Assembly (NCBI GenBank): GCA_049724395.1
Contig: JAUGWO010000045.1
Location: 62,001 to 126,000, forward strand
From: Spongospora subterranea f. sp. subterranea
Taxonomy: Eukaryota > Endomyxa: Phytomyxea > Phytomyxea > Plasmodiophorida
Direction: 5' to 3'
Length of the DNA stretch: 64,000 nucleotides
Shown: positions 35,793 through 47,320 of the stretch, piece after piece
Layout of the letters: each line of letters starts with the position of its first letter
Numbering within the stretch: the stretch's first letter is position 1
The notes under the pieces: generated by a model
What the model saw: only the letters and a program-made list of their open reading frames with translations
Database searches by the model: none
What the model was told of the DNA's origin: nothing
Program-made: the position numbers and the translations under genes

Positions 35793-35960
35793 GTGCCAGT
35801 CGAGCAATCGCCGGCGACGATGAAGATCGCCATGGGGAATATTAAGCGTCCGAGCTGACGATAACTGCCGAGGCCATCCCCTGTTGAGACAGGCCATAAT
35901 GCTGGGCGATATGGATATCCCATGCCTGATGGCGCCCCTAATTGGCCAGATCATGGCCAA

Positions 35961-36493
35961 AACAAGTGTTTTCAGGTCGCGCTGCGGCCTTCATCATCCC
36001 ACTCACAAGTCACATTCCCGCCACCTGTACATATGGATGACAGAGACACCTGTGGTATCATGGATACAGTGACGACTGTAACCCCCCACGGCCCACCCCA
36101 CTGTCGCAACACCCGACTCGCCCAAGACAATGCAGTTCATTGCCTTCCGATCCGGTGATTTGGCCAGAGAAACAATCGAAATACGGAATGGCTGACATCC
36201 CAGTTTCATTCACGTCAAGATGGACTAACTTGACGAATAATGGTTGACGACATCCAATCTCCGCCCAGATGTCCAATAAATTCACCACCAATGCAATACA
36301 CACCCACCGTCTTCTCCTCTACTTATGTATCTGAGTCGATTTTGCTGTGAGTCAGTCCTTGATTTCCAGTTGAAAATCGGTTCATCAACAAGCGCCAATA
36401 CGAATGGCACAAGTTAATGGATTCAATGTGTTGCTGTCAACCAATTGATCGTCTGCATGTTTGCTCAAGGACGATGACAGATGTTGGTGTGCG
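35961..36493. other. Intergenic region
   Basis: Between two head-to-head genes; several short open stretches on the minus strand (for example around 36100-36180) might be further 5' exons of the preceding gene, but none is supported. No repeat recognised. Confidence 0.3.
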
Positions 36494-38383
36494 ATGCGAT
36501 ATACCGTTTCTGATGAGGGATATGAAAAGCGTACTCGACCATTGGGTGAATGGTTGGCGATGGAAGAAGGGATACGCGGGAGTGGAATATCAATCGTTGC
36601 GGTGCGACCGTCCTCCGTCGATGACAATGAAGACGACGACGCAATCCAACTGCTTCCCCTTGATAGTATCGGATTACCTGATGATCCTTTGCTCCTCTCT
36701 AGGTCCAACAAACACTCCCGGAAGTCGACGTTATTACCGTTCGAGACCGTTGATAAGGTGTCACCCGAACCCGATCTGTTGCCTTCCTATAGACTACAAG
36801 GGGATCTATCGCTTTACACAGCTGTGGCGTTAGAGCAGCGCGCTGCGCTCAAAGCGCACCCGATCGTCGTCGCCTGTATCGACCTCTTCTGGAAGGTGTT
36901 CCACAACGGACGCGCCGATCCGGATTCCGATATCACTCGGGAGCAATACGAGGAGCTGCATATACGGATGAACAAAGCTCTTCATCGTAATTTCAAGTTG
37001 CGCCACGCTCGGCAACTGAGCCGAGCTGAGTCGGTAATCGATATGAGCAACTCACCAGCGATGACGAAAGAGATGTTCAGGAAAGCGCTATTTGAGGTCG
37101 TCGATCAGTGGACGATGAGGATCGACGTCCGCGACTATGTCGATTTCCTCGTTCAGTTATTCACTCGTATTGTGGAATGTAAAGCCGGATTGGATCCATT
37201 TCTAACTCTTCAAGAACGCCTGGCTCATATGCTTGACCTCGATTACGACAGCGCCGACACCGAAATGAACCTGAAGACCCTATCGAGTATATCGACCATG
37301 GTGCGGGATATCAATGGGGAATGGGTTCAACAACCTCCCAATTCCGTCCGAATAAATGAGCTGATCGATGGCGCGAATCTCCCGGGATTGACAGAGTCGA
37401 AATCGCCGCCCCGGTTGCCATTTTCGAGATCGGGCGAGAATGGCGGGAATACGGCGATGATCGGAGCGACGAGCGTTGTTGGGCGAATATTGTCATCGTC
37501 ATCATCTCAGGGAATATCTGTTGACCATCTACTGGAGCTGTTAAACCAAGGCCTTCTATCAGCGGAGGACATCAAGGAGCTGATCGCGAGAGGGGTCATT
37601 AAACCTGATGGTTTATTGGAGATGATGTCCTCCAATGCAGCTATACGCGTATTGGTTGAGGGCGCTCATGGCCTGATGGAACAGATAACGTCGGCAGTTA
37701 CTAGGCGCCAGATCGACACCACCATTGGGCAAGTTCAAGTGTCCCGATCCAATCAGGAAGGCGTCCATCGGAACGGGCGGTCAACACAAATCGCGGAGGA
37801 TATTGGTGGGTGGGAAACAGACTGTTCGGGACAAGGGCAAACTATTGAATTTACAACAAATCCTAAGAGAGATTACCATAATGTGAAGGCAACTCTTATA
37901 CACGATGCGGTTTCGACAAGCAAAAGACAGATTCAGCCAAATATGAAGGTCAGACCCGGGCGAAAGCCAGCCAAGGAGACCGGCCGGAAGGTTGACATGG
38001 GTTCAACGAAAGCGATGAAGGAACAACCGACGGCTGTCCATAATAGATATACGGTGAGGCCGAACGCCATCCCATACAGGGAGCTCAAAACGTCACTTTA
38101 CAAGAGATGTTTGGTTGGGCGGCGAACAAACATGTTGGCAATGGAGGCCCATAGCATGACTGGACCGGGTCCAATTATATGGGATACGCGAGATCTGATG
38201 GATCAGAATATTGTCGTTGACAAGAATGCCATCCTAGCTCATCTTCCCACTCCATCCACGTCCAATACTTTGTTCAGTAGACACGCGCATCGGGTGGCGA
38301 TACGGGAAGCGCCATGCTGGAAATGGGATCCGCTAGCGCCTTCACATTCGCATTCGAAACCAAAGATTAAGGGTTTTACATAA
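36494..38383 (+). CDS. Uncharacterised 629-residue protein, possibly flagellar
   Basis: Intronless; ATG at 36494 (the frame is open to 36461 but begins there with TTG). Not recognised. Residues ~110-275 form a well-ordered helical region with two EF-hand-like helical pairs (REQYEELHIRMNKALHRNF; MTKEMFRKALFEVVDQWT; IDVRDYVDFLVQLFTRIVE) but without clear calcium-binding loops. Residues ~340-410 contain a short helical block (HLLELLNQGLLSAEDIKELI). The last 200 residues are basic and disordered, ending in HSHSKPKIKGF. Such helix-rich proteins with a WT-x-x-x-D-x-x-x-Y pattern occur among flagellum-associated proteins, which would fit the ciliary genes in the window. That is an inference only. 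Confidence 0.7.
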   Translation: MRYTVSDEGYEKRTRPLGEWLAMEEGIRGSGISIVAVRPSSVDDNEDDDAIQLLPLDSIGLPDDPLLLSRSNKHSRKSTLLPFETVDKVSPEPDLLPSYRLQGDLSLYTAVALEQRAALKAHPIVVACIDLFWKVFHNGRADPDSDITREQYEELHIRMNKALHRNFKLRHARQLSRAESVIDMSNSPAMTKEMFRKALFEVVDQWTMRIDVRDYVDFLVQLFTRIVECKAGLDPFLTLQERLAHMLDLDYDSADTEMNLKTLSSISTMVRDINGEWVQQPPNSVRINELIDGANLPGLTESKSPPRLPFSRSGENGGNTAMIGATSVVGRILSSSSSQGISVDHLLELLNQGLLSAEDIKELIARGVIKPDGLLEMMSSNAAIRVLVEGAHGLMEQITSAVTRRQIDTTIGQVQVSRSNQEGVHRNGRSTQIAEDIGGWETDCSGQGQTIEFTTNPKRDYHNVKATLIHDAVSTSKRQIQPNMKVRPGRKPAKETGRKVDMGSTKAMKEQPTAVHNRYTVRPNAIPYRELKTSLYKRCLVGRRTNMLAMEAHSMTGPGPIIWDTRDLMDQNIVVDKNAILAHLPTPSTSNTLFSRHAHRVAIREAPCWKWDPLAPSHSHSKPKIKGFT

Positions 38384-39230
38384 ACAGCGACAAAAGTCGA
38401 CCGGCCGGTTGGGCGATTATTGTCGTCATCACCAACTCAGGGAATATCTGTTTGGAATTTTTATTTCTCACATATTTTTTCATCTATCTTTACCTTGGGC
38501 AAGGACGGCCAGGTCAGAACATACATGATTCCCTTCAACAGAAGATCTGTATTATTGGGCATGATACTTGACGAAACACAAGCAGTAAAGCTTCCTTGAA
38601 CTCATCAATTCTGTGGTCAGACTGCTAGAGGATGGACACCATGTTGGCTTTGGCAACCTGTGTTGCTAAACATTTTGACGCTTCCTGCTTCTGGGCTTCG
38701 ATCGCGACCATTTTTTCCTGTATAGCCATTTCTCTCTCCCAATGTCGTTCTTTAGAAGGGTACGTTTGGGGGGTATGCTGGAGATGGAACTCCATTTTGG
38801 AACTGGCCTTTTTTGGTGGACGCCGACGCGACGACGCAATGGACAACCGGTACTGGTTTCCTCTGCGTTTGACAATATCAACGCGAAAAACCGCACACGG
38901 CGATGGATTGCCGATGCTTTTCCACTGTGGGCAGGACGAAGATCATATTTGAGCGGCGCTTGGCATCGCTCCAGGAGCAGGCTGTCTACAAACACATGGC
39001 AGAGTCTACCGCTCAGCTCAAGTTGACTCAACAAAAACCGAGATAAAATTTGAGATTGATTTCAAAACTACTAACTTAAGATCACCACATTTAGAAACTT
39101 ATACTGTATCTCAGATTATTTATTCTGACATAATGTCACCACATTAAAGTCTAAAGTTTTTTTTGTAAAAATTGATACTGTCTATCTCAGATTTTTTTAT
39201 CACACATTCACTTTTTGCCTTTACAGAAGT
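38384..39230. other. Intergenic region with degenerate fragments
   Basis: Includes the repeat fragment at 38403-38452 and, on the minus strand around 38846-38630, a Glu/Lys/Gln-rich helical stretch (ERHWEREMAIQEKMVAIEAQ) resembling the linker of transposon-borne SANT/Myb-like proteins. AT-rich from 39040 to 39220, with poly-T runs. No intact gene. Confidence 0.35.
38403..38452 (+). repeat. Diverged copy of an upstream coding segment
   Basis: About 50 nt reading VGRLLSSSPTQGISV, a near copy of VGRILSSSSSQGISV encoded at about 37479-37523 inside the preceding gene. The copy lies just after that gene's stop and in no extended frame, so it looks like a remnant of a local tandem duplication. Confidence 0.75.
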
Positions 39231-39239
39231 TTGATCCGA

Positions 39240-40632
39240 ATCTGCGCACCCGGGAAATCCGGACTTCGAGGATCGAATTGTACTGCGCCGTCGGACTCAA
39301 AACTTGAAAATATCAAACTGCTGACAATGGCTCACAAGAACTCTCGATGGAAGCAGCTAGCCAAAGCTAGAAATATCCAGAATCTAAAACGCATCCCTGC
39401 GACTATTGATGATGAGGAAGTATGTCTTGAGGGTAGTCAGTCGTCTGACAACGAAAGCTACGTCATTTGCGATGATGACGATGACGTAGCCGTTGATGCT
39501 AACACATCAACGTTAGTTTGGATAGATGGTGCTGGATCCCATCTTCGCTCGTGTTATTCCGGTGATAGCGATACCACTCGGTGGCGGCGACAAAAAGAGC
39601 GTCAAGCTCGTATCAGCTCAGTCGCAAACGTCCCTAAAATTACCAATTGGTTCAAACCGAGAAGTGCAACAGCTGGAATTGTCGCTGAAGTTTTAGAGCG
39701 GAATCTCCGGAAGCAGTGGACGAAACTTTCATAGACATTCCAACCGCATTACAACTGTTATCCCGCCTCACATCAGTGACGAAGAACATTAAAGACGAAA
39801 AGCGGCTCGCCCACGTGACCAAATATGATCTCCTTAGGTATCAAAGCATCGAAAAATACTTTATAGGACTTGTTCAAGGACTCTTGAGGACAAAAAGCAT
39901 CGTCCGACTCGGCAGCAAATGTATTTCCAAGTTTAAGTGCTACCTGGCACGGTAGAACTATCAGAAAATGGGCCATAGCCAAGATTTGCACTTCAAGGTG
40001 AAATCGTTTATTCACGAAAAAGACGTTGTCATTAACTGTCGCTTCGATCTCAAAGGCACGATTTGATCTCAGCGCTTTCATTCAAAATGGGTTAGGAGTC
40101 ACTTCATTTACAACTGGGGTTGCCGCGCCCGATCATTATCTCTGAACGAACTGCGTCGAGATGGATGCATGTTCTTGGACTAAAATATGGGGGTTACCAG
40201 AAGGGGTTGTATCAAGATGGCCACGAAAGGGCAGCCGTTGTGTCATATCGAGAAGATTTTTTACGGCGCATGAGGCAATACGATGAACGAATGATCAAGT
40301 TCGATGGGGACGATATCGAAGGTGAAATATTCCCTGACATTCCAGACGGAGTTAAGCAACTGGTTCTTGTGACTCACGATGAATCTTGTTTTAGTTCTTA
40401 TGATGGAAAAAAACACATCTGGATAGATGAAAATCGTTTATTCATCCTGGCACTTCAGGCAGTGACCGTGTCCCAGATTCGTCGGGTTGCAAGCAAATGC
40501 TTCAGATACATGGACGCCTATCGCGTTAATGGTCCTGATGGCAACAGACTGACCATGCGCCAAGTAGAGTATGCTGTCAAAGATTATAAGCGTCACAGAA
40601 GCTTGCCAGTTCGCATAATAAACGATCTTTGA
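39240..40632 (+). mobile_element. Internally deleted DDE transposase (type common in Rhizophagus and other fungi)
   Basis: Pieces of one transposase lie in order. About 39327-39734: an N-terminal part (AHKNSRWKQLAKARNIQNLK, acidic linker, KERQARIS...ITNWF). About 39716-39955: a degenerate helical part. About 40120-40440: a recognisable block, ISERTASRWMHVLGLKYGGY, YQDGHERAAVVSYREDF, VLVTHDESCFSSYDGKKHIW, that matches the first catalytic Asp region of a DDE family expanded in glomeromycete and other fungal genomes. About 40470-40610: the C-terminal block YMDAYRVNGPDG...QVEYAVKDYKRHR. The part between HIWIDENR and the C-terminal block, with the remaining catalytic residues, is gone. It is therefore inactive. 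Confidence 0.72.
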
Positions 40633-41012
40633 GTTGAGGAAAACAACATGGGTGCAGTCGCACTTATATTTTCCGCAGTGACGCACAATTGTATCTGCGT
40701 ACGCACTTTTTTATTTCCAATTTAAAATGACTGTGGTGTTAAGATGTCCGGTACTGTACTCCTATCTATTTTGGAAACTGCGTGAGTTGGTAGTTGGTTA
40801 CTAAATTCGATATAGGTAGCCCTAGAAAATGGATCCGATCCTATAAATAGCCATCGATTTTTTGGGCATTTTTGCGCATTAGCTGCGTGTACTGTACGGG
40901 TGTTGTGTCGTGTGAGTGGGACGCATTTGGCCAATATCCCAACAACTGATCGGTAGTGAGTGCCGCAACCACAGCCCGCCCCACCGCATCCCACCCGCTA
41001 TTCTGCCCCGGA
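40633..41012. other. Transposon edge and CTL promoter
   Basis: Contains TACTGTAC words at about 40752 and 40893, and TTTTTGGGCATTTTTGCGC at about 40858-40876 that recurs near other transposon ends in the window. Also holds the promoter of the choline transporter-like gene. No coding frame. Confidence 0.4.
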
Positions 41013-42661
41013 ATGGATCAGCAGCATGCTGGACATGTCCATAGTGGCTATAATGCACTTGATGATGATCGTCACTGTAATTATGCTACCAGTGTGCCAT
41101 ACCGAGACCCGGCCTTCGCTGTCGTCTTCATTCTTCAATTAATCGGGGTGATCTCCGTTGCGATTATCTTCGCTCCTGGACTATATAATAATGCCAACCC
41201 GAATCATCATCGGGATTATGAGTTCCAATGGGAAATCGTGACCTCTGTTGGCATCGGCTTGTTATCTTCGTTAGTTTTCGCCGCTCTGTGGATCAAAATC
41301 CTGCAACGCCACGCTGACCAGATCATATACTTGTCCGTCATGTCAAATATTGGAGTTCAAGCTGCGATCGGGATATACGCGTTGTGCGTAAATTTGCCCA
41401 TGCTGTCCTTGTTAATGTTTGTATCTGCTGGTGTCGCAGGAATCATCTACTATTTCGCCAGGAACCGAGTTAAATTCGCTTCAGTGATGCTGGAGCTTTC
41501 TGTTGCTGCTCTCAACCATAACCCTGCTGTTATCTGGCTAACTTTACTTGGGCAAGTCCTGGCCATATGTTGGCTATGCGTTTGGTCCACTGGTCGGTGC
41601 GATAGCTTCTACGCATGATAACGTCTTAATCCGTTCATTATGCAGCCGTTGTTGCTTTGTTAGTTCAAACCATGGATTCATCTCATTCGCAGGCAAATGG
41701 TGCATTGCCCGGATTCGCAGTTTTCTGTCTTATTTTATCTTTTATATGGACTTTGGAAGTTCTTCAAAACATATTTCGTACGATAGCCTCCGGTAATTCA
41801 CAACTATTTACCTAGCAATTCCAACTAATCAAACGTTGAATTCAGGGGTTTGCGGAACATTTTACTTCTTCGGTTTTACCCGAAACCCAACCTTCAAAGC
41901 TGCACGTCGAACTTTGACAACTTCTTTCGGTTCAATCTGCTTGGGAGGCTTGATTGTCTCTGTAATTGAAGGTAAATTGTGGAAAATATGAGCATTGAGT
42001 TCTTAGCGCATGGCGGTTGTAGCACTTCGCGTGATTTTCAAGTCGAGTCGTCGCGGTAATCGCGACAGCATTGCTGACGCATGCTGTACATGCATTCTCT
42101 CCTGTATTGAGAGCATCGTTAAGTACATTTCCAAATATGCATACGCTCGTGTAATGAGGTCTTGTTTTTGCATAATGTATGTAGTATATTAAAACTTTCT
42201 GTTAAAGGTTGCTGTATATGGCGAAAGTTTTATGCAGGCCTCCCGTGCTACATACGATCTTTTCAAGACCAAGGGCATCGACGTGGTAGTTGCTGACGAG
42301 TTATCAAGTATTGCTGTTTTCTCAGGGGCGATACTTGGCGGTGCTGTTGCAGGGTTTTGCGGCTCCCTTTCGGTTCTCGTTTTAACAAAAGACGTTGGGC
42401 TGTTAGAGTCTTGTATTATGAGACATTTCTGATGATGGGTTTTAGGCTAGCCTTGCATTTGCTGTTGGTTGTTTCGGTTTTATTGTGAGTATTGGTGTCG
42501 TTGCCATGATGATGTCGATACTTTCATCTGGAGTGGCGACCTTCTTGGTTCTTTGGGCGGAAGAGCCCCGTGCCTTGCAGCAAAATCATCCACAATTACA
42601 TGCCAAGTTGGCCGCTGCAGTTCGATCTCAGTTCCCAACTGTACAGCATTCACAAATTTGA
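41013..42661 (+). CDS. PNS1: Choline transporter-like protein (SLC44/PNS1 family)
   Basis: Six exons: 41013-41592, 41646-41792, 41846-41971, 42023-42150, 42208-42393 and 42446-42661 (introns 53, 53, 51, 57 and 52 nt), 460 codons. About ten membrane segments, beginning with VPYRDPAFAVVFILQLIGVI. Family blocks: VKFASVMLELSVAAL, GVCGTFYFF, TTSFGSICLGGLIVSVIE, CILSCIESIVKYISKYAYARVAVYG, FSGAILGGAVAGF, and a final WAEEPRALQQNHPQLHAKL before a cytosolic tail. Members are plasma-membrane or vacuolar transporters of choline or related solutes; yeast Pns1 has no clear phenotype. It ends only 69 nt from the convergent phosphoesterase gene. Confidence 0.93.
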
Positions 42662-42730
42662 GATTCCACCCAAACATTGATATCCGTATAAACCATGCCA
42701 TTTTTTTACTTTTGCTGGGAATGTGTTGGC

Positions 42731-43838
42731 CTATATATAAATAACAAAGTTGGGATCGTATGCGATGCCGCATGCTTCATGTTCAGAATCGCTGCCATGT
42801 CTCTTATAACCGAACTGAAAGGCACTTGCGGTTACCACAGTGTCACCCGGTGCATGGCGATGTGCCTGCGAGAATCTTACCTGATTGGAAACAAGGAAGA
42901 CATCGTCAATGTACAGCCTGGCGTTCCAATGTGTATGCCCATAAACCCATGTATGCAGACCTCGCATTTCTAGCAGCTCAGATAGATCAGTGGCAAATGC
43001 ACTATTGAGAAGAAATTTACAACCGGATGAATACCGATTCTAGAATCAAGCACTGACCAGTTCATAACCGAATCGGTATGCTCAGGTTTACAGGTCTGCA
43101 TTGCTGTCGGAGCGTGATCTGTCATTATTCCAGTCAGAACGAGGAAAACAGACCTCAACATCAAGCGACAGTACGGGTAAGAACTAAGGCACGTTGCCCA
43201 AGGAGTTGGGCCATACGAATTTCTTCCTTAATGAACTCTTTATCGACGTTGTGCCATCTGACTGTATCTGATGCTCTTAGGGTTCTATATTGGATACTAT
43301 CGCTAACGCCATCTTCAACTTCCACCAGTATCCTGTGGTAGTCGGCAATGCAATTCTCAACCAGCGACACTAACTGGTCATGTTCGAGGTCAATATAAGA
43401 CCATAGCGTAGCACCGATTATTCGAACGTCGTCGATAACAACACTGCGACGAAACAGGAGTTCGACACCAGGTAAAGAATCGCAAATATCTGTGATGCAC
43501 TGAATAATAGCTTGAGCTGACACTCCTGGGGAGCACATCAGCCTGCTTGACAAACTGAATAATTCATGATTGCCGGGGACGATAAACACTCTTGAGAAGC
43601 GTCTAGATGTCCATCTTAAGAATGCGGCCAGATTGGCAGGTCCAGGTGCATTATTGCAACAAATCATCCCGGGAGTGGATATATCACCAACAAGTGCCAG
43701 ATATGGCGCAGAGGGTATTATCAACGACCTCCACACATCAGCCCTAGGCCAGCTGGTTTCCTGCCACGCTTCTAGATGCAAATCGGAGCATATTTGTATA
43801 ACCAGGGGATCCGAAGCTGTTCCAGACCTAACAATCAT
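42731..43838 (-). CDS. Calcineurin-like metallophosphoesterase
   Basis: Four exons on the minus strand: 43838-43175, 43118-43058, 43001-42881 and 42814-42731 (introns 56, 56 and 66 nt), 309 codons. Metal-binding motifs occur in order: SDLHLE, GDIST, GNHE, then THHAPT formed by the exon 1/2 join and YGHTHWN in exon 3. Exon 4 supplies NQFGYKRHG, close to the NxxGY that usually ends these enzymes. This dinuclear-metal fold hydrolyses phosphomono- or diesters; the short single-domain form is common in fungi, oomycetes and bacteria and its substrate is unknown. The start MIVRSGTASDPLVIQICSDL has no signal peptide, so it is probably cytosolic. Confidence 0.9.
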
Positions 43839-44209
43839 TAGTCAGCGCCTTGATCAGGCGCAGCCGTGACTACCGGCCGTCCGATTCCCAATAGCCATAT
43901 AGCGACTGTATCCCAGCGCCACCGGCCAAAGGTGCGGCTGACTATGATCGGTACTGTAGGGGGAATAGCTTACACTGTAACCACGGCCACCGGACCATAT
44001 TATGATAACGACAAAAGGGCACTGCAATGAAAGAGCACCTGGCAACCTATATCATCCGACCAATGATTGGATCATTGTGCCGCTACTCGTTTTGAACATT
44101 TTCCGATATATCTCAGAGAGAAGTACTGGAACTATTGTAAGAACCTCTGATTCGACTAATCCATTATCGCCTGATCCCTTTGGCCTTTGAAGCTATAAAC
44201 GCTGTTCTT
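43839..44209. other. Intergenic region
   Basis: Promoter side of the phosphoesterase and left flank of the MULE. Contains CCACGGCCACCGG / CCACCGGCC words (43910-43995) in loose inverted arrangement and a TACTGTAG word near 43953. No gene recognised. Confidence 0.4.
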
Positions 44210-44549
44210 TTTTTCTGTAGCGCTTTTTGGGCGTTTTTCTGAGACAGTTTCGGCCTGATTCTCGAGTCGGCATGTGGTACTGTACGGTGGTAGGACTGTG
44301 GTAGGTTTGAGAAAAAGGTCCGCACACACCAAATTTTGACTTAAACACACTAGAAATGGGGCTCCAACACCCACCATTTGGGATTCCAACACACAAAAAT
44401 AGACTGCGTGAGAAGGTACACCGACACACTAGAAATGGGACTTGAACACACTAGGAATGGGTCTTCAACACACTGTAGACATGGGTCTTGAACACACAGA
44501 TTTGCGCATTGCTTGAAGGTCACCCCGACATTTATATTTACGATTAATC

Positions 44550-46795
44550 ATGGATCCCGATTCCGATCATGATGTCGCAGATCATGATTGGCTCGCAATC
44601 GCAATTGACATCAACGAGGCAGTCACGTTGAAAGAAATTCGGGCTGCGTTACCGTCACACACAGTGTTCAAGACTCAGATGGCGTCGTGCAATTTCTTGC
44701 ATGAAGACAACAGTGATGCAGCAACGGTCGATGACCATCAGATGCGGCGACGTTACGCCAAATGTACGTCTGTACGATGTTTTGCTGAGATTGAAGGAGA
44801 ACAAAACCTTTTTTGTGGTGCTGTTTACGCCATCAATACTTGCACAGTTGATGGATCTTCAGAGGTTTTACTTCGAGGGAAACACCTCGCCTTTTTTGAG
44901 GCTGATGCCCTGTCCTCGCCAGCAAAACAAACTGTAATTATCTATATTGTTCGGATTTTAGTTACTGTAAATGCTGAATCATGGATGAATCTCAGGTCAA
45001 TAGCCCTATGAAGCGCAAGATCCAAGAATTAATGGATGAAGACCCCCATCGAACTCCCAAAGTACTCGAAAAACATCTTTCCCGGTGTCGCAGGACATTG
45101 GAATTTGGGGAACTAGAAATTACTCCAATGCCTACGCTGCAGCAGATTCAAAGCGTTGTCAAGCGATTTAGGCGAGACAATGGGCAAATCGACACGCTTG
45201 ATGCAGTTTTGACGAAACTTGCAACACTCAGGCCAGCTGAGGTATGGGAAGAACAGGACCCTAATGATGCTTTTATTTTCGGCGTTAACGACCGTGACGG
45301 TGCCGTCGTTGTTGGAGTCGGTTCCGACGAACGTCCTTTCCGCATCAGTTGAGTATCATCTTTATCAAACTTAATTCACTACTGACTCTGCATTTCCAGG
45401 TCTGACTTGTAAGGGCCTTCTGACCAAGTTTATTGAAATAGTCAGAGCAAACCCTGACGTTCATGTTTTGTGCCATATGGACACAACGTTCAAGACAAAC
45501 AGGGTTTCATATCCCGTATTCGTTGTCGGATATTCTGATTTCGCGGGAAAGTTCCACCTGTTGTCGATGAGCATTTGCTCCACAAGACAGCAGAGAGACT
45601 GTGAATACGCGCTGTTATCACTCAAAAACATATTCCTTGAAAAATGTGATTTCAATTTCGTCCCCGACTTTATCGCGGGCGATGCTGATGGAGCTCAGAT
45701 CAACGCCGTCAGCAATGTGTTCAGAGATTCTTCATACCTCATGTGCTTCTTTCATCTGCTCAAAAATGTATGTCCTCACCCTTTGTTGTAATTTCAACTG
45801 ATGAGGCGACAATGACAGTGTTGGGACCATCGCGATGGCGTTCGTTGGGCCGAATGGGAAATCATTTCCCATGATATTTATTCACTACATTTGTCGGGCA
45901 GCGAAATCGATTTCGCTCAGAAGTCCTCTATCATTATCAACCGCTGGCGCGACGCCACGAGTCCTCCTGCAGTCCAGCGGTTTGCCCAGTATTTTGAAGC
46001 TCAATGGCTACATGGTAGGTTCTCGCTATGGGCTGTGCATTATACGGAACCAGGACGATCGTCCACCAACAATCCCAACGAAGGTTTCAATGCCCGAATC
46101 AAGGAGGTATTATATTTGTCTTTCAACAGGCTGCAACTGACTGTTATATTGCAGGCATTGGGCAGACGTCGATTGCACATCCCCCAACTTGTGGAAGAAT
46201 TTAGGCAGTTATGCCGAAGTGAATCCGAAAATAATCGAACGTTCCATCTATCTCCAGTGGCATCGAAACGTATCATTTTGCGGTTCAACAAACTAAGATC
46301 CGGGCGGCAACTTCATTCTCGATTGACTGCAAACGCTTGGGAGGTGCTGGTATCTCAGTTCGAGCATCCATTGGTGGATGAGGAGGATGGACTCGACAAT
46401 GCGGATTTTTCTGCGATCAAAAAAATCACCGATAACAGAAATTTTTTACGAATGGAGCGCCTGGGCATGCCACCTGATGGGTGGTTAGTCCAGTTGAACC
46501 ACGCAATTGTAATTGCCAATATTTTTTCAAGTTCGGCATTTGTGTGCATTTTATGCATGCATGCTTTGTTACTGGCCGGCATGTGGAAGGAGTTCCTCCA
46601 CCGGTCGAACGGTTGGTAAACCGGTCGATACCAGTAAACCGGCGTCGCCGCGGTCGCATTCACCGGAATGTTAATGGCCTTGGTCGAGGCCGTGGTGTTG
46701 CCGTCCCAGGTCCGGAACCAAATCGCCGAAACCGTGATCCAGTCGCTGGACCTGGCCGTCCCAGGCTCGCAGGACCTGCGCTGCAGTTGGAGTGA
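44550..46795 (+). CDS. MULE transposase with SWIM zinc finger (one frame break)
   Basis: Predicted exons 44550-44933, 44996-45347, 45400-45767, 45819-46106 and 46155-46795 (introns 62, 52, 51 and 48 nt). The N-terminus has a Cys/His region; the middle carries the catalytic core: CHMDTTFKTNRVSYPVFVVG, FIAGDADGAQINAV, CFFHLLKNCW, and TNNPNEGFNARIKE, which is the TSN/E-type block. The SWIM finger (NCNCQYFFKFGICVHF) follows in a frame shifted by one base near 46485, so either there is a real frameshift or a base error; otherwise the gene is open. The tail is Arg/Gly/Pro-rich. The enzyme cuts and joins element ends. Low decay suggests recent activity. Confidence 0.85.
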
Positions 46796-47039
46796 TTAAC
46801 CTAATAAACCGTTGCCATGTTGCAATCCAAACATTTAACTGCGAAAATGACTTTCGAATGTCCATTATCATCCAGGTAGCAGCAATGGAATTGGATACCG
46901 GCACCTCCAAATCGTTTTCGACCAATCGGAAATGAAATAACCCCCAGGCAGTACAACCACATCGAAGCAGTCCTGTGTGTTGGGCGTACAGTCTAGTGTG
47001 TTTGATATAGTCGGCGTTATTGTTACTTCGTGTGTTGGC

Positions 47040-47320
47040 GATCCAAAACAAGTGTGTTAAAATACCATTCTTAGTGTGTTGAATACCTAAATCAGTGTGT
47101 TAAGATTCCTCTCGCGCACTGTTTACATTGGTGTGCTGAGAACCCAAAACAAGTGTGCTACAGTACCATTCTTAGTGTGTTGCATACCTTAAAACAGTGT
47201 GCTATTATACCATCCCACGCACGTTTTACATTGGTGTGTTGAGAACCCAAAACAAGTGTGTTTTAGTACCATTCTTAGTGTGTTACCTACCGAAGTTGGT
47301 GTGCTCAGGTCCCTCCCTCG
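47040..47320. repeat. Three ~100-bp subterminal direct repeats of the MULE
   Basis: The right subterminal region holds about three copies of a ~100-bp unit with the word order CCCAAAACAAGTGTG, ACCATTCTTAGTGTGTT, AACAGTGTG and TTTACATTGGTGTG. Copies begin near 47040, 47128 and 47230. Each unit carries about four GTGTG(C/T)T words at 20-35 bp spacing. Confidence 0.8.
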
